From JACJXF01 sp964349045 (GTDB taxonomy: Bacteria > Bacteroidota > Bacteroidia > Bacteroidales > GCA-2748055): 64,000 bases of DNA. The position numbers were made by a program, and so were the translations under genes. Below the pieces are notes generated by a model, which saw only the letters and a program-made list of their open reading frames with translations, was not told where the DNA came from and searched no databases. The stretch is taken from assembly GCA_964349045.1 (NCBI GenBank), contig CAYGFI010000004.1, positions 24,444 to 88,443 on the forward strand, given 5' to 3'. Within the stretch, counting starts at the first letter, position 1; the number at the start of each line of letters is the position of its first letter. Shown here one piece after another: positions 1 to 7,419 of this stretch.

Positions 1-1664
1 TAAACGGCAACTGGATCAGCGGCGTTAAATTTTTAGATGAATTCCGCCTGGGGGATCAGGATGCGCTTCCTGACAAATACAAAAACAATCCTTCCCGTAA
101 CCGGTACTATTTTCTACCCCTGATTCTGGGCATCCTGGGTTTGCTTTTTCATTTCACGGCTCACCGAAAGGATTTTTTTATCATCAGTTTATTGTTTTTT
201 ATGACGGGTGTTGCCATTGTTCTTTACCTGAATCAAACCCCTTTGCAACCCAGGGAGCGCGACTATGCCTATGCAGGGTCGTTTTACTCATTTTGTATAT
301 GGATTGGGCTTGGAGTATTTGGTCTGTACGATGCTCTTAAAAAGAGCTGGAAAAATCAATATGCGGCCATATCAATTGTAGTTCTTACCCTGCTTTTTGT
401 ACCCGGAATGATGGCTTCAGAAAACTGGACCGATCATAACCGTTCCGGAAGATATACTGCACGCGATATCGCCAGAAACTATTTTGATTCATGTGGGAAG
501 GATGCTATCCTATTTACCAACGGGGACAATGATACTTTCCCTCTCTGGTATGTGCAGGAGGTAGAAGGTTACAGGACCGATGTGAGAGTTGTAAACCTGA
601 TGCTGTTTAATACCGAATGGTATATCGACCAGATGAAAATGATGGCTTATGAGTCTGAACCTCTTCCAATTACATTGCCCTTTTCAAAATACGCGGATGG
701 AACCAATGGCAGTGTTTATGTGAAAACGGATCCCCGGAAAATTAATGTCACTACCCTTATTGAAGGTATTACAAGCGAACATAAGATGTTTCGGGATCTT
801 ACCATCAGAAACGAGGTGGTTGATGTAATACCGACACCAAATCTTATACTGGATGTTGATACCTCCCTGGTTATCTCCAATGGTACTGTAAAACCGCAAA
901 ATACTCACCTCATTGAAAGTCCGGTAAGCTGGACCCTGAGAGATATTCCTATTTCCAAAGCCAACCTTATTCAGCTTGACATACTGGCTCATAATAACTG
1001 GCAAAGACCCGTTTATTTTGTGGCAGGAGGTAATGACGGCACATTAGGGCTGGAGGAGTATTTTCAGATGGATGGTCTTGCATATCGTTTTGTCCCCATC
1101 AAAACCAAATCACCGGATTTTTATTATGAGCTGGGGAAAATTGATACTGATATCCTTTATGAAAACCTGATGAATAAATTCAAATGGGGAAGAATGAATG
1201 AACCTGATGTTTACATGGATTACTACAATATAAGGACACTGGGAGTGATTAAGTTCAGAAAAGCATTCGTGAGGCTTGCGGAAGCATTGGCGCTTGAGGG
1301 TAAGAAAGATATAGCTGTGGAAGTTTTAGACCGTTGCATGGAACTTACTCCAAACTATAAAATTCCTTATGACCATTTTATTTCAGGAGTCACCTACAGC
1401 GGGGGTAAAAATAAACCACCTATTCATTATTCAGGAATAATTGAAGCCTATTACAAGTGCGGAGCATTCGAAAAAGCCAATGCCATTTTACTGGAGTATG
1501 CTGAGATTCTTCAGCAGGATATTCAATACTATCAAATTCTGAATGAGAGGTTTAAAAGACGTTTTGAAAATGAAGCATTTGAAAGTCAGAGTTTGTATAA
1601 AGAATTGCTCTACCTGGCAGATGTGTACAGGCAGGAGGAGGTTTTAAGCCATCTCCAATTATAG
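1..1664 (+). CDS. DUF2723 family membrane protein, C-terminal part (5' end outside window)
   Basis: The reading frame is open from base 3 of the window, so the gene starts upstream and only about 553 C-terminal residues are seen. The visible part begins with a soluble segment, then has three hydrophobic segments (around bases 110-420), then the motif QPRERDYAYAGSFYSF, which is the hallmark I recognise for Bacteroidota DUF2723 proteins. A soluble C-terminal region of about 400 residues follows, with TPR-like helices near the end (VEVLDRCMELTPNYKIPY). DUF2723 proteins are large multi-pass membrane proteins related to GT-C type glycosyltransferases (TMEM260-like); a role in protein or envelope glycosylation is likely but the substrate is unknown. 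The next gene converges on it 10 bp downstream, so it is the last gene of its transcript. Confidence 0.85.
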   Translation, partial: NGNWISGVKFLDEFRLGDQDALPDKYKNNPSRNRYYFLPLILGILGLLFHFTAHRKDFFIISLLFFMTGVAIVLYLNQTPLQPRERDYAYAGSFYSFCIWIGLGVFGLYDALKKSWKNQYAAISIVVLTLLFVPGMMASENWTDHNRSGRYTARDIARNYFDSCGKDAILFTNGDNDTFPLWYVQEVEGYRTDVRVVNLMLFNTEWYIDQMKMMAYESEPLPITLPFSKYADGTNGSVYVKTDPRKINVTTLIEGITSEHKMFRDLTIRNEVVDVIPTPNLILDVDTSLVISNGTVKPQNTHLIESPVSWTLRDIPISKANLIQLDILAHNNWQRPVYFVAGGNDGTLGLEEYFQMDGLAYRFVPIKTKSPDFYYELGKIDTDILYENLMNKFKWGRMNEPDVYMDYYNIRTLGVIKFRKAFVRLAEALALEGKKDIAVEVLDRCMELTPNYKIPYDHFISGVTYSGGKNKPPIHYSGIIEAYYKCGAFEKANAILLEYAEILQQDIQYYQILNERFKRRFENEAFESQSLYKELLYLADVYRQEEVLSHLQL

Positions 1665-1674
1665 TTCATAAAGT

Positions 1675-2904
1675 TTATGAACTTTTAACTCTATAAACTC
1701 TCACCCAGTCGATTTCAAATGCTGATGGTATCCCTTTATCGCCGGCTTTTTCTTTAAGACTCGAATTGAATATCAGAAATAATGGTTTATCCGGCACGCC
1801 TGCAGTCAGAACTTTAAATTCAACCCCATTTATTTTCCATGTGAGTTTTCCGGCCTCCCAGATAAGGGTAAAAATGTGGTAATCGGTACAGTACTTTCCA
1901 CCCCCTGCTGAAGATACGGATTTTGAGATTCCTGTACCATTTTTCCAGAAGTTTGCAGTAAAGATTTTTCCCTTTTCAAATTTAATAATATCAACATGAG
2001 GAATGATCTGATCCGACATAAGAGAAAAAGCCTGTGAAACTCCTGAATTGCCGAATTTCACCTTAGTTTCAATTACTCCATATGCCTGGGAGAAACTATT
2101 GGCAGAACTGATCATACCGGAGGTGAAATCAAATTCCTTTTCATAAAAGCCCAGTTTTGCATCCCATACAAGTCCGGTGGCTTTTTCCTTCCGTGTGAGA
2201 ATACGAAGTTTTTTATCGATTATTTCCAGGTTCTTACCTTCTGTAAAAGCATGTTTATCATCGGCCAATACGTATCCCTTGTTAAGTATTTTATCCCCAT
2301 GAAGATAACGGTTCATCCATTTTTTACCATCCGGTTTTCCGTCTTCAAATTTATCCTCGAAACTCAAATCCCATTTCTCAACCCATGCAAAGGGATATTT
2401 TTTTTGAATTCTCTTGTACCAGATTATTTTTTCGGATTTAACTAATCCAAGGTACTCCTGCTGTTTTTTAAATTCCTCTGATTGTTCAAATTTTTGTTTT
2501 GCAGAAAGGGCCATGTATTTTTTAACTCCTGCAAAGTCGCCAGAATTTACATATTTCTCTAACTCGAAGAGTTTTTTAACTTCAGGGGATTCTGCGAGTG
2601 TTAAACCTTCTTCAGTATCCTTCTTTTTAAAATATTTTTTGATGACACGGGATTTCCGAAGCCGCTTATATTCCTGTTCCTTACCGTACTCCTCAGTTTT
2701 TTTAAAGTTCTGTGATTTTACTGCTTTGATTTTCAGCTTAAAATCAGCAGAATTTACTTCCTTCTCCAGTTCCTGAAAATGTTTCAGCTCAGCAGATACC
2801 TCAAACTTTTTGTATTCTACATAATCGAAACGGAGTTTATCGGATTCCGTTTCAAACTTATTTGTAGAGGGTATCATCCCAAAGAGAAAACGTAAACTTG
2901 CCAT
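1675..2904 (-). CDS. GH16-like (laminarinase-fold) protein with duplicated charged N-terminal module; probable pseudo-enzyme
   Basis: 409 residues, no signal peptide. Residues about 175-405 read as a glycoside hydrolase family 16 / concanavalin-type fold (FEDKFEDGKPDGKKW near the start, YGVIETKVKF, FTLIWEAGKLTWKING, FEIDWVRVY at the end). In active GH16 enzymes the catalytic motif is E-x-D-x-(x)-E; here the same place reads H303-V-D305-I-I-K-F-E310, so the nucleophile Glu is replaced by His. This suggests carbohydrate binding or a lost activity rather than hydrolysis. Residues 38-91 and 108-163 form an imperfect duplication rich in Lys/Glu, each with ELEKxVNSxDF, an EEY/EEF element, QEY and KS. 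The start ATG has a weak TAAATTTA promoter-like element at 2943-2950. No partner gene is obvious; it ends 10 bp from the convergent DUF2723 gene. Confidence 0.7.
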   Translation of the reverse strand: MASLRFLFGMIPSTNKFETESDKLRFDYVEYKKFEVSAELKHFQELEKEVNSADFKLKIKAVKSQNFKKTEEYGKEQEYKRLRKSRVIKKYFKKKDTEEGLTLAESPEVKKLFELEKYVNSGDFAGVKKYMALSAKQKFEQSEEFKKQQEYLGLVKSEKIIWYKRIQKKYPFAWVEKWDLSFEDKFEDGKPDGKKWMNRYLHGDKILNKGYVLADDKHAFTEGKNLEIIDKKLRILTRKEKATGLVWDAKLGFYEKEFDFTSGMISSANSFSQAYGVIETKVKFGNSGVSQAFSLMSDQIIPHVDIIKFEKGKIFTANFWKNGTGISKSVSSAGGGKYCTDYHIFTLIWEAGKLTWKINGVEFKVLTAGVPDKPLFLIFNSSLKEKAGDKGIPSAFEIDWVRVYRVKSS

Positions 2905-3143
2905 GTCAGTAAATTATTGAATTATCGTTAATGATTTCCGTGTAAATTTAGCATAATACAGTATTAATAAAAGGACTCCTGCCCTGCTAAATTCAGATAA
3001 AGATATAAAAAATGAAATGCAAAAGGTAAAATACAAAGTCAAAAAGTAAAATGAGGGCCTTACAATACATTCACTTTTTGCATTCCATTGAAGCGGAACT
3101 GTCGCTTAGCTCCGGATTGCATTTTAAAATTTGCATTTTGAAC

Positions 3144-4253
3144 TCAAATGGCTATCCTCTCTGTTATCTCCTCCCCTTTATATTCTTTTATCATTTCAAT
3201 AAACCGGTCGAAAAGAAATGCAGTATCAGTAGGACCTCCGGAGGCTTCGGGATGAAACTGAGTTGAGAAGAATGGTTTAAGGGTATGAATCATTCCTTCA
3301 TTCGTATTATCGTTCAGATTAATATACAAAGGTTCCCAATTACTGGTTAATGTATTATTATTTATCGCGAACCCATGGTTTTGAGAGGTAATATATGCAT
3401 GGTTACTGCCATGTCTCAGAACCGGCTGATTATGACTTCTGTGTCCGTATTTTAACTTATAGGTGTCGGCGCCTGAGGCCAGACCCATTAATTGATTTCC
3501 CAGGCAAATTCCAAAAATTGGTCTTGTTTCTTCAAAAGCACGACCCAGGTTCCTGATTGTGGCATCACAGCGCTTGGGGTCACCCGGACCATTGGAAATA
3601 AACAGCCCGTCATAATCTTCCTTTAAAAAATCATAATTCCATGGAACTCTGATTACTGTAGTGTCCCTTTTGAGAAGGTAGCGAATGATATTGAATTTCA
3701 CTCCACAGTCAACCAGCAGAATCTTATATTTTCCAATCCCATAAACTTCTTTCTTTTTTGTACTTACCTGGTCGACAAGCTTATCCAGATTTGGATCATA
3801 AATAGCAACATCCTTATCATTACAGATTATTTTACCAAGCATAGAGCCCTTCTCACGTAATATTTTTGTAAGAAATCGTGTGTCAACGCCATAGATTCCC
3901 GGTATTTTATTTTCTTTGAGCCAGTCGCCCAGGCTTCTTTCGGCATTCCAATGCGAGTAATCATGGGAATAATCGGAAATAACAAGCCCGGAAATATGAA
4001 GAGCGGATGATTCGAAGAATTTCAGAAGATTGTTTTCTTCCTCCTGGAAAGGGACGCCATAATTACCTACCAGGGGATAGGTTAAAACCAGGATTTGTCC
4101 TTTGTAAGATGGATCTGTAAGGCTTTCCGGATACCCCGTCATAGCTGTATTAAAAACCACTTCGCCTGCAATTGATTTTTCATATCCAAACGACATTCCA
4201 GAAATTTCTGTTCCGTCTTCGAGCCAGAGTTTAATACGGGAGGTAGCCGACAT
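3144..4253 (-). CDS. carA: Carbamoyl-phosphate synthase small subunit (glutamine amidotransferase)
   Basis: 369 residues, the usual CarA length. It hydrolyses glutamine and passes ammonia to the large subunit CarB for carbamoyl phosphate, the precursor of pyrimidines and arginine. The N-terminal CPSase small-chain domain is clear (FNTAMTGYPESLTDPSY), followed by a class I glutamine amidotransferase domain with the nucleophile Cys250 in GICLGNQLM and the His334/Glu336 pair in QFHPEASGGPTD. No carB lies in this window, so the two subunits are not adjacent here. It lies 46 bp downstream of the TlpA-like gene on the same strand and may be cotranscribed. Confidence 0.95.
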   Translation of the reverse strand: MSATSRIKLWLEDGTEISGMSFGYEKSIAGEVVFNTAMTGYPESLTDPSYKGQILVLTYPLVGNYGVPFQEEENNLLKFFESSALHISGLVISDYSHDYSHWNAERSLGDWLKENKIPGIYGVDTRFLTKILREKGSMLGKIICNDKDVAIYDPNLDKLVDQVSTKKKEVYGIGKYKILLVDCGVKFNIIRYLLKRDTTVIRVPWNYDFLKEDYDGLFISNGPGDPKRCDATIRNLGRAFEETRPIFGICLGNQLMGLASGADTYKLKYGHRSHNQPVLRHGSNHAYITSQNHGFAINNNTLTSNWEPLYINLNDNTNEGMIHTLKPFFSTQFHPEASGGPTDTAFLFDRFIEMIKEYKGEEITERIAI

Positions 4254-4299
4254 TGAGTTTATAAAGTTTAATGTTTGTAAAATTTATACAGTACAATGA

Positions 4300-5778
4300 T
4301 TAATTGATTTTATTGCTTTTCCTGATATCATCAAGGATTATTTGTTCTGCCTGTTCCGGACTGATATGTTTAGCCAGTATTTTTTTATCCTTATCGAACA
4401 GGTAGAGGATGTTTGAACTATTTATATCATATATTTCACGATAAGAAAAATCATATGGGTTCCAGGCATTAATCCAGCCATATAGATTATGGGTAGTAAC
4501 AAAATCCACCCATTTTTCTTTTCCCGGAATACCTGAAAGCATATGCACTGAAATCACCTTAACCCCTTTGGGTTTAAGACGTTCATACATAGCATGTAAT
4601 TCGGGGATTGATTTCTTGCAATGTCCGCAATCAGCTTCCCAGAAATACAGTAAAACATATTTTGCAGAAACGTTCTTCAGATTGAAGAAATCTCCAACAT
4701 ATGGATTTTTTTTCAAACTGGTATCTTCAGCTGCAACCAGAAAATGTTCATCGGCGACACGTACCAGCTGAATATCAGGAGCCGTCTTCCCTATTAAAAG
4801 TGGTTTAATTTTTACCACCCTTTTATTCAGATCTTCAATAAATTTTTTTTCTGACCATGTTGCTTCAGGTATATAGTACTTTTCAGCGATATAAACATAA
4901 ACAGCATCCATTCCAAGATATTTGCTGTTCGCGTAATAGTTGAAAAGGGTAGTAAGCATATATTTAAATAAGAATGTATCAGCCCTGGAAAGCAGGATCA
5001 GATGATCAACCTCTTTAAAAACGGTATCCGGAGCAGGAATAATGAGATTATCAAGATAATACATTAATTTTTTCTCATAAAACGGTGTGCGTAAAAGCCG
5101 CACATCTGAAAGGTCAAAATATTCAAAATAATGAGACTTAAAGTAACGAACCTGAAAAGCTGAATCGGTAATGATGCCATTGTTATCTCTTGGAGGATCC
5201 GGAACCTCAACCTCCTTTAAAGATATTAAAAACTTACTTAAAAAAGTTCCGGGGTTTGAATCCACCAGGTCTGTAACATAGGATATAACTTCTTTATTGA
5301 TTTCTTCGAGTTGAATTTTGATCGCGGCAGAATCCTCCTTTGAAGAAGTGATCAGACGTTTCTGCAGCCCGAGCGCTTTCTCTCTCTGATCAGCAACATA
5401 TGTCTGGTATCTGTAAAAAAGAATATTATCACTATCTCCCGTGATACGCGTTTTTCTTGTCATATCACTGGTGTCACTTTCAACGGAAAAATTCTGATTT
5501 TTATCAATCAGCAAATCAAACCTGTTTTTGTTAGGGAGATAAATAAGATAGAGTCCAGATGGCAGCATTTTCGAACCTGAAAACGCTCCCCGGCCATTTG
5601 CGTCCAGAATTGCACTGTCCTGAATGATAAGTGATTCTCTGAAATAATGTCCAAGAATTAATGTGTCTCCTGCAAAAACAGGCATTGAAATCCGGATATT
5701 ATGTTGGGCAAATATTCCGGATTCTGAGGGACAGGTAAGAAATAAACCTATCAGGAATAATACTAATTTACGTCTCAT
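4300..5778 (-). CDS. TlpA-like thiol-disulfide oxidoreductase with DUF4369/DUF5106-type N-terminal region
   Basis: 492 residues with an N-terminal signal peptide (LVLFLIGLFLTCPSESGIFA) directing it to the periplasm. The first third resembles the DUF4369 beta-rich domain found in front of Bacteroidota thioredoxins, the middle is helical (DUF5106-like), and residues from about 335 form a thioredoxin fold with active-site C384-G-H-C387 in the context EADCGHCKKSIPEL. Such proteins reduce or rearrange disulfides, for example in cytochrome or envelope protein maturation; the partner is unknown here. A perfect TAnnTTTG element lies upstream at 5842-5849. The reverse-strand neighbour carA follows 46 bp downstream. 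Confidence 0.85.
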   Translation of the reverse strand: MRRKLVLFLIGLFLTCPSESGIFAQHNIRISMPVFAGDTLILGHYFRESLIIQDSAILDANGRGAFSGSKMLPSGLYLIYLPNKNRFDLLIDKNQNFSVESDTSDMTRKTRITGDSDNILFYRYQTYVADQREKALGLQKRLITSSKEDSAAIKIQLEEINKEVISYVTDLVDSNPGTFLSKFLISLKEVEVPDPPRDNNGIITDSAFQVRYFKSHYFEYFDLSDVRLLRTPFYEKKLMYYLDNLIIPAPDTVFKEVDHLILLSRADTFLFKYMLTTLFNYYANSKYLGMDAVYVYIAEKYYIPEATWSEKKFIEDLNKRVVKIKPLLIGKTAPDIQLVRVADEHFLVAAEDTSLKKNPYVGDFFNLKNVSAKYVLLYFWEADCGHCKKSIPELHAMYERLKPKGVKVISVHMLSGIPGKEKWVDFVTTHNLYGWINAWNPYDFSYREIYDINSSNILYLFDKDKKILAKHISPEQAEQIILDDIRKSNKIN

Positions 5779-5841
5779 ATTTTCAACTTTCGGACTTTAA
5801 TTGAAATGAAATAAAGTTCTTAATACCTAAATTTTTTGCTC

Positions 5842-5849
5842 CAAAGTTA
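5842..5849 (-). promoter_or_regulatory. Putative -7 promoter element TAACTTTG for the TlpA-like gene
   Basis: On the minus strand the sequence reads TAACTTTG, an exact match to the Bacteroidota housekeeping -7 consensus TAnnTTTG, about 63 bp upstream of the start codon at 5778. I do not see a convincing -33 TTTG at the usual distance. Confidence 0.45.
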
Positions 5850-5961
5850 CATATAAAAACTTTTTAATTTATAAATTGAGAAATCTGTCAATGCGAATAA
5901 GAAGAAAAATTATAATATATGTGTATCTTCGATTCCATAATAAAAAAATACACTGGTAAAA

Positions 5962-6936
5962 ATGCTTAGTTTTAAAAGCGCTCAGGAAATCATTGCAGGA
6001 GAAATTGAAAAACTTATAATTCCAAAAGAGCCGGAAAAATTATATGAACCTGTAAGGTACATACTTAGCAACGGGGGTAAACGCTTTCGACCGGTTCTGG
6101 TTTTATTGGCCTGTGATATTTTTGGCGCTGAATACCATAAAGCCCTGAATCCGGCACTCGGTATTGAGGTATTCCATAATTTCACGTTATTGCACGATGA
6201 CCTGATGGATAATTCCCAGGTGAGAAGAAACAAGGCAACAGTTCATGTAAAATGGGATCCCAATACGGCAATTTTATCAGGGGATGCGATGTCAATCCTT
6301 GCAAACAAACTGATCTGCAAGGTGGATCCTGAAAATATTTTTCCTGTAAGCCAGCTGTTTAACAAGACAGCCCTGGAAGTTTGTGAAGGACAAATGCTGG
6401 ATCTGGAATACTCGGAAAAGGAAAATGTCACTATTCCTGAATATATCAATATGATCAGACTGAAAACATCAGTTCTGATCGCGGCCTCACTTGGAATTGG
6501 TGCATTGATAGGAGGAGCATCAGAAAAAGAATCTACTATTCTTTACAATTTCGGAATGAATCTGGGTCTGGCTTTTCAACTACAGGATGACCTGCTGGAT
6601 AGTTTCGGAGATCAGAAAGTTTTTGGAAAAAAAATTGGAAATGACATTTTAACCAACAAACGAACCTTCCTTGTGATCAAAGCTTTTGAAAAAGCCCATG
6701 GAAAAGATCTCCTTGAGTTAAAAAAATATTTTTCGGATGAGGACTTTAAACCCAGGGAAAAAATAACAAATGTTATTAAGATTTTTACTAAGCTTAACAT
6801 CAGAAAAGAAACTGAAGACCAGATAATTAATTATCATCAGAAAGCTCTGAATTATATGAAGGAACTTGATGTAACAATGGAGAGAAAAAGTATTTTAATT
6901 GGATTTGCTGAAGAACTCATGAATAGAGAAAGGTAG
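5962..6936 (+). CDS. Polyprenyl (isoprenyl diphosphate) synthase, probable short-chain type (FPP/GGPP)
   Basis: 324 residues, the typical length. Trans-isoprenyl diphosphate synthases condense isopentenyl diphosphate with allylic diphosphates. Both Asp-rich motifs are present: DDLMD (first, in LHDDLMDNSQVRRNKATVH) and DDLLD (second, in QLQDDLLDSFGD), as is GGKRFRP near residue 36. The fifth residue before the first motif is Phe (F-T-L-L-H-D-D), a bulky residue that in this family limits chain length, so a C15-C20 product is inferred, in contrast to the paralogue at 61627 with Ala at that place. The likely -7 element TATCTTCG (one mismatch) lies at 5934-5941. The gene stands alone on its strand. 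Confidence 0.85.
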   Translation: MLSFKSAQEIIAGEIEKLIIPKEPEKLYEPVRYILSNGGKRFRPVLVLLACDIFGAEYHKALNPALGIEVFHNFTLLHDDLMDNSQVRRNKATVHVKWDPNTAILSGDAMSILANKLICKVDPENIFPVSQLFNKTALEVCEGQMLDLEYSEKENVTIPEYINMIRLKTSVLIAASLGIGALIGGASEKESTILYNFGMNLGLAFQLQDDLLDSFGDQKVFGKKIGNDILTNKRTFLVIKAFEKAHGKDLLELKKYFSDEDFKPREKITNVIKIFTKLNIRKETEDQIINYHQKALNYMKELDVTMERKSILIGFAEELMNRER

Positions 6937-6987
6937 ATGATGAAACAGTAATTGGCCTGTGGTACTGCTTCGCTGCCTGAACGTCAC

Positions 6988-7212
6988 CTACTTACACTCC
7001 CAATATTTCGTTGTACTACCCACAGTAACAGGTATTTCCGTTTCCAATGCGGCAAGCTTATCACCACAATATGTTCCACTTGACCCATAACTGAGTACCC
7101 CGTCATTATCTGTTACCAGGGTACATTTTTTACAGTCTTCCAGAAGTTCGCAGGAAGGGATTAAAGCAATCAGAAAAAGAAGCAAAGTACCACTGCGAAG
7201 AGTCTTTCTCAT
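6988..7212 (-). CDS. Small Cys-containing lipoprotein of unknown function
   Basis: 74 residues from the chosen ATG at 7212; an upstream in-frame ATG at 7248 would add 12 polar residues before the signal sequence, which is less likely. The signal peptide LLLFLIALIPSC ends in a lipobox-like L-I-P-S-C, so the mature protein should be lipid-anchored. The mature part has ELLEDCKKCTLVTD with a CxxC, one more Cys in TYCGD and a final Cys in YWECK, so two disulfides are possible. The predicted domain is too short to name. It converges with the prenyl synthase gene and is followed by about 50 bp of unremarkable sequence. Confidence 0.6.
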   Translation of the reverse strand: MRKTLRSGTLLLFLIALIPSCELLEDCKKCTLVTDNDGVLSYGSSGTYCGDKLAALETEIPVTVGSTTKYWECK

Positions 7213-7419
7213 ATCATTTTTTTTTGTGTTCGTATCTTTAGTTCTCAAAAATAGTGAATTATATTAAATTCGATTCAATTACTGATCTGACAAATAATAT
7301 ACAAGTGTATGAGTATTACTTTTCAATTTTAATCATAAGAAAGTATTTTATATTTCCTGACTGATTCTGAATGTGAATTGCTAATATTGTAAGTTTTAGC
7401 CGGGAGTAAAATAAAACTT

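Noticed and set aside
3051..3266. 71-codon frame in the gap after carA
   Set aside because: Overlaps the 3' end of carA on the opposite strand; the free part is an A-rich spacer with fragments such as TTTTTGCATT and AAATTTGCATT, not protein-like.
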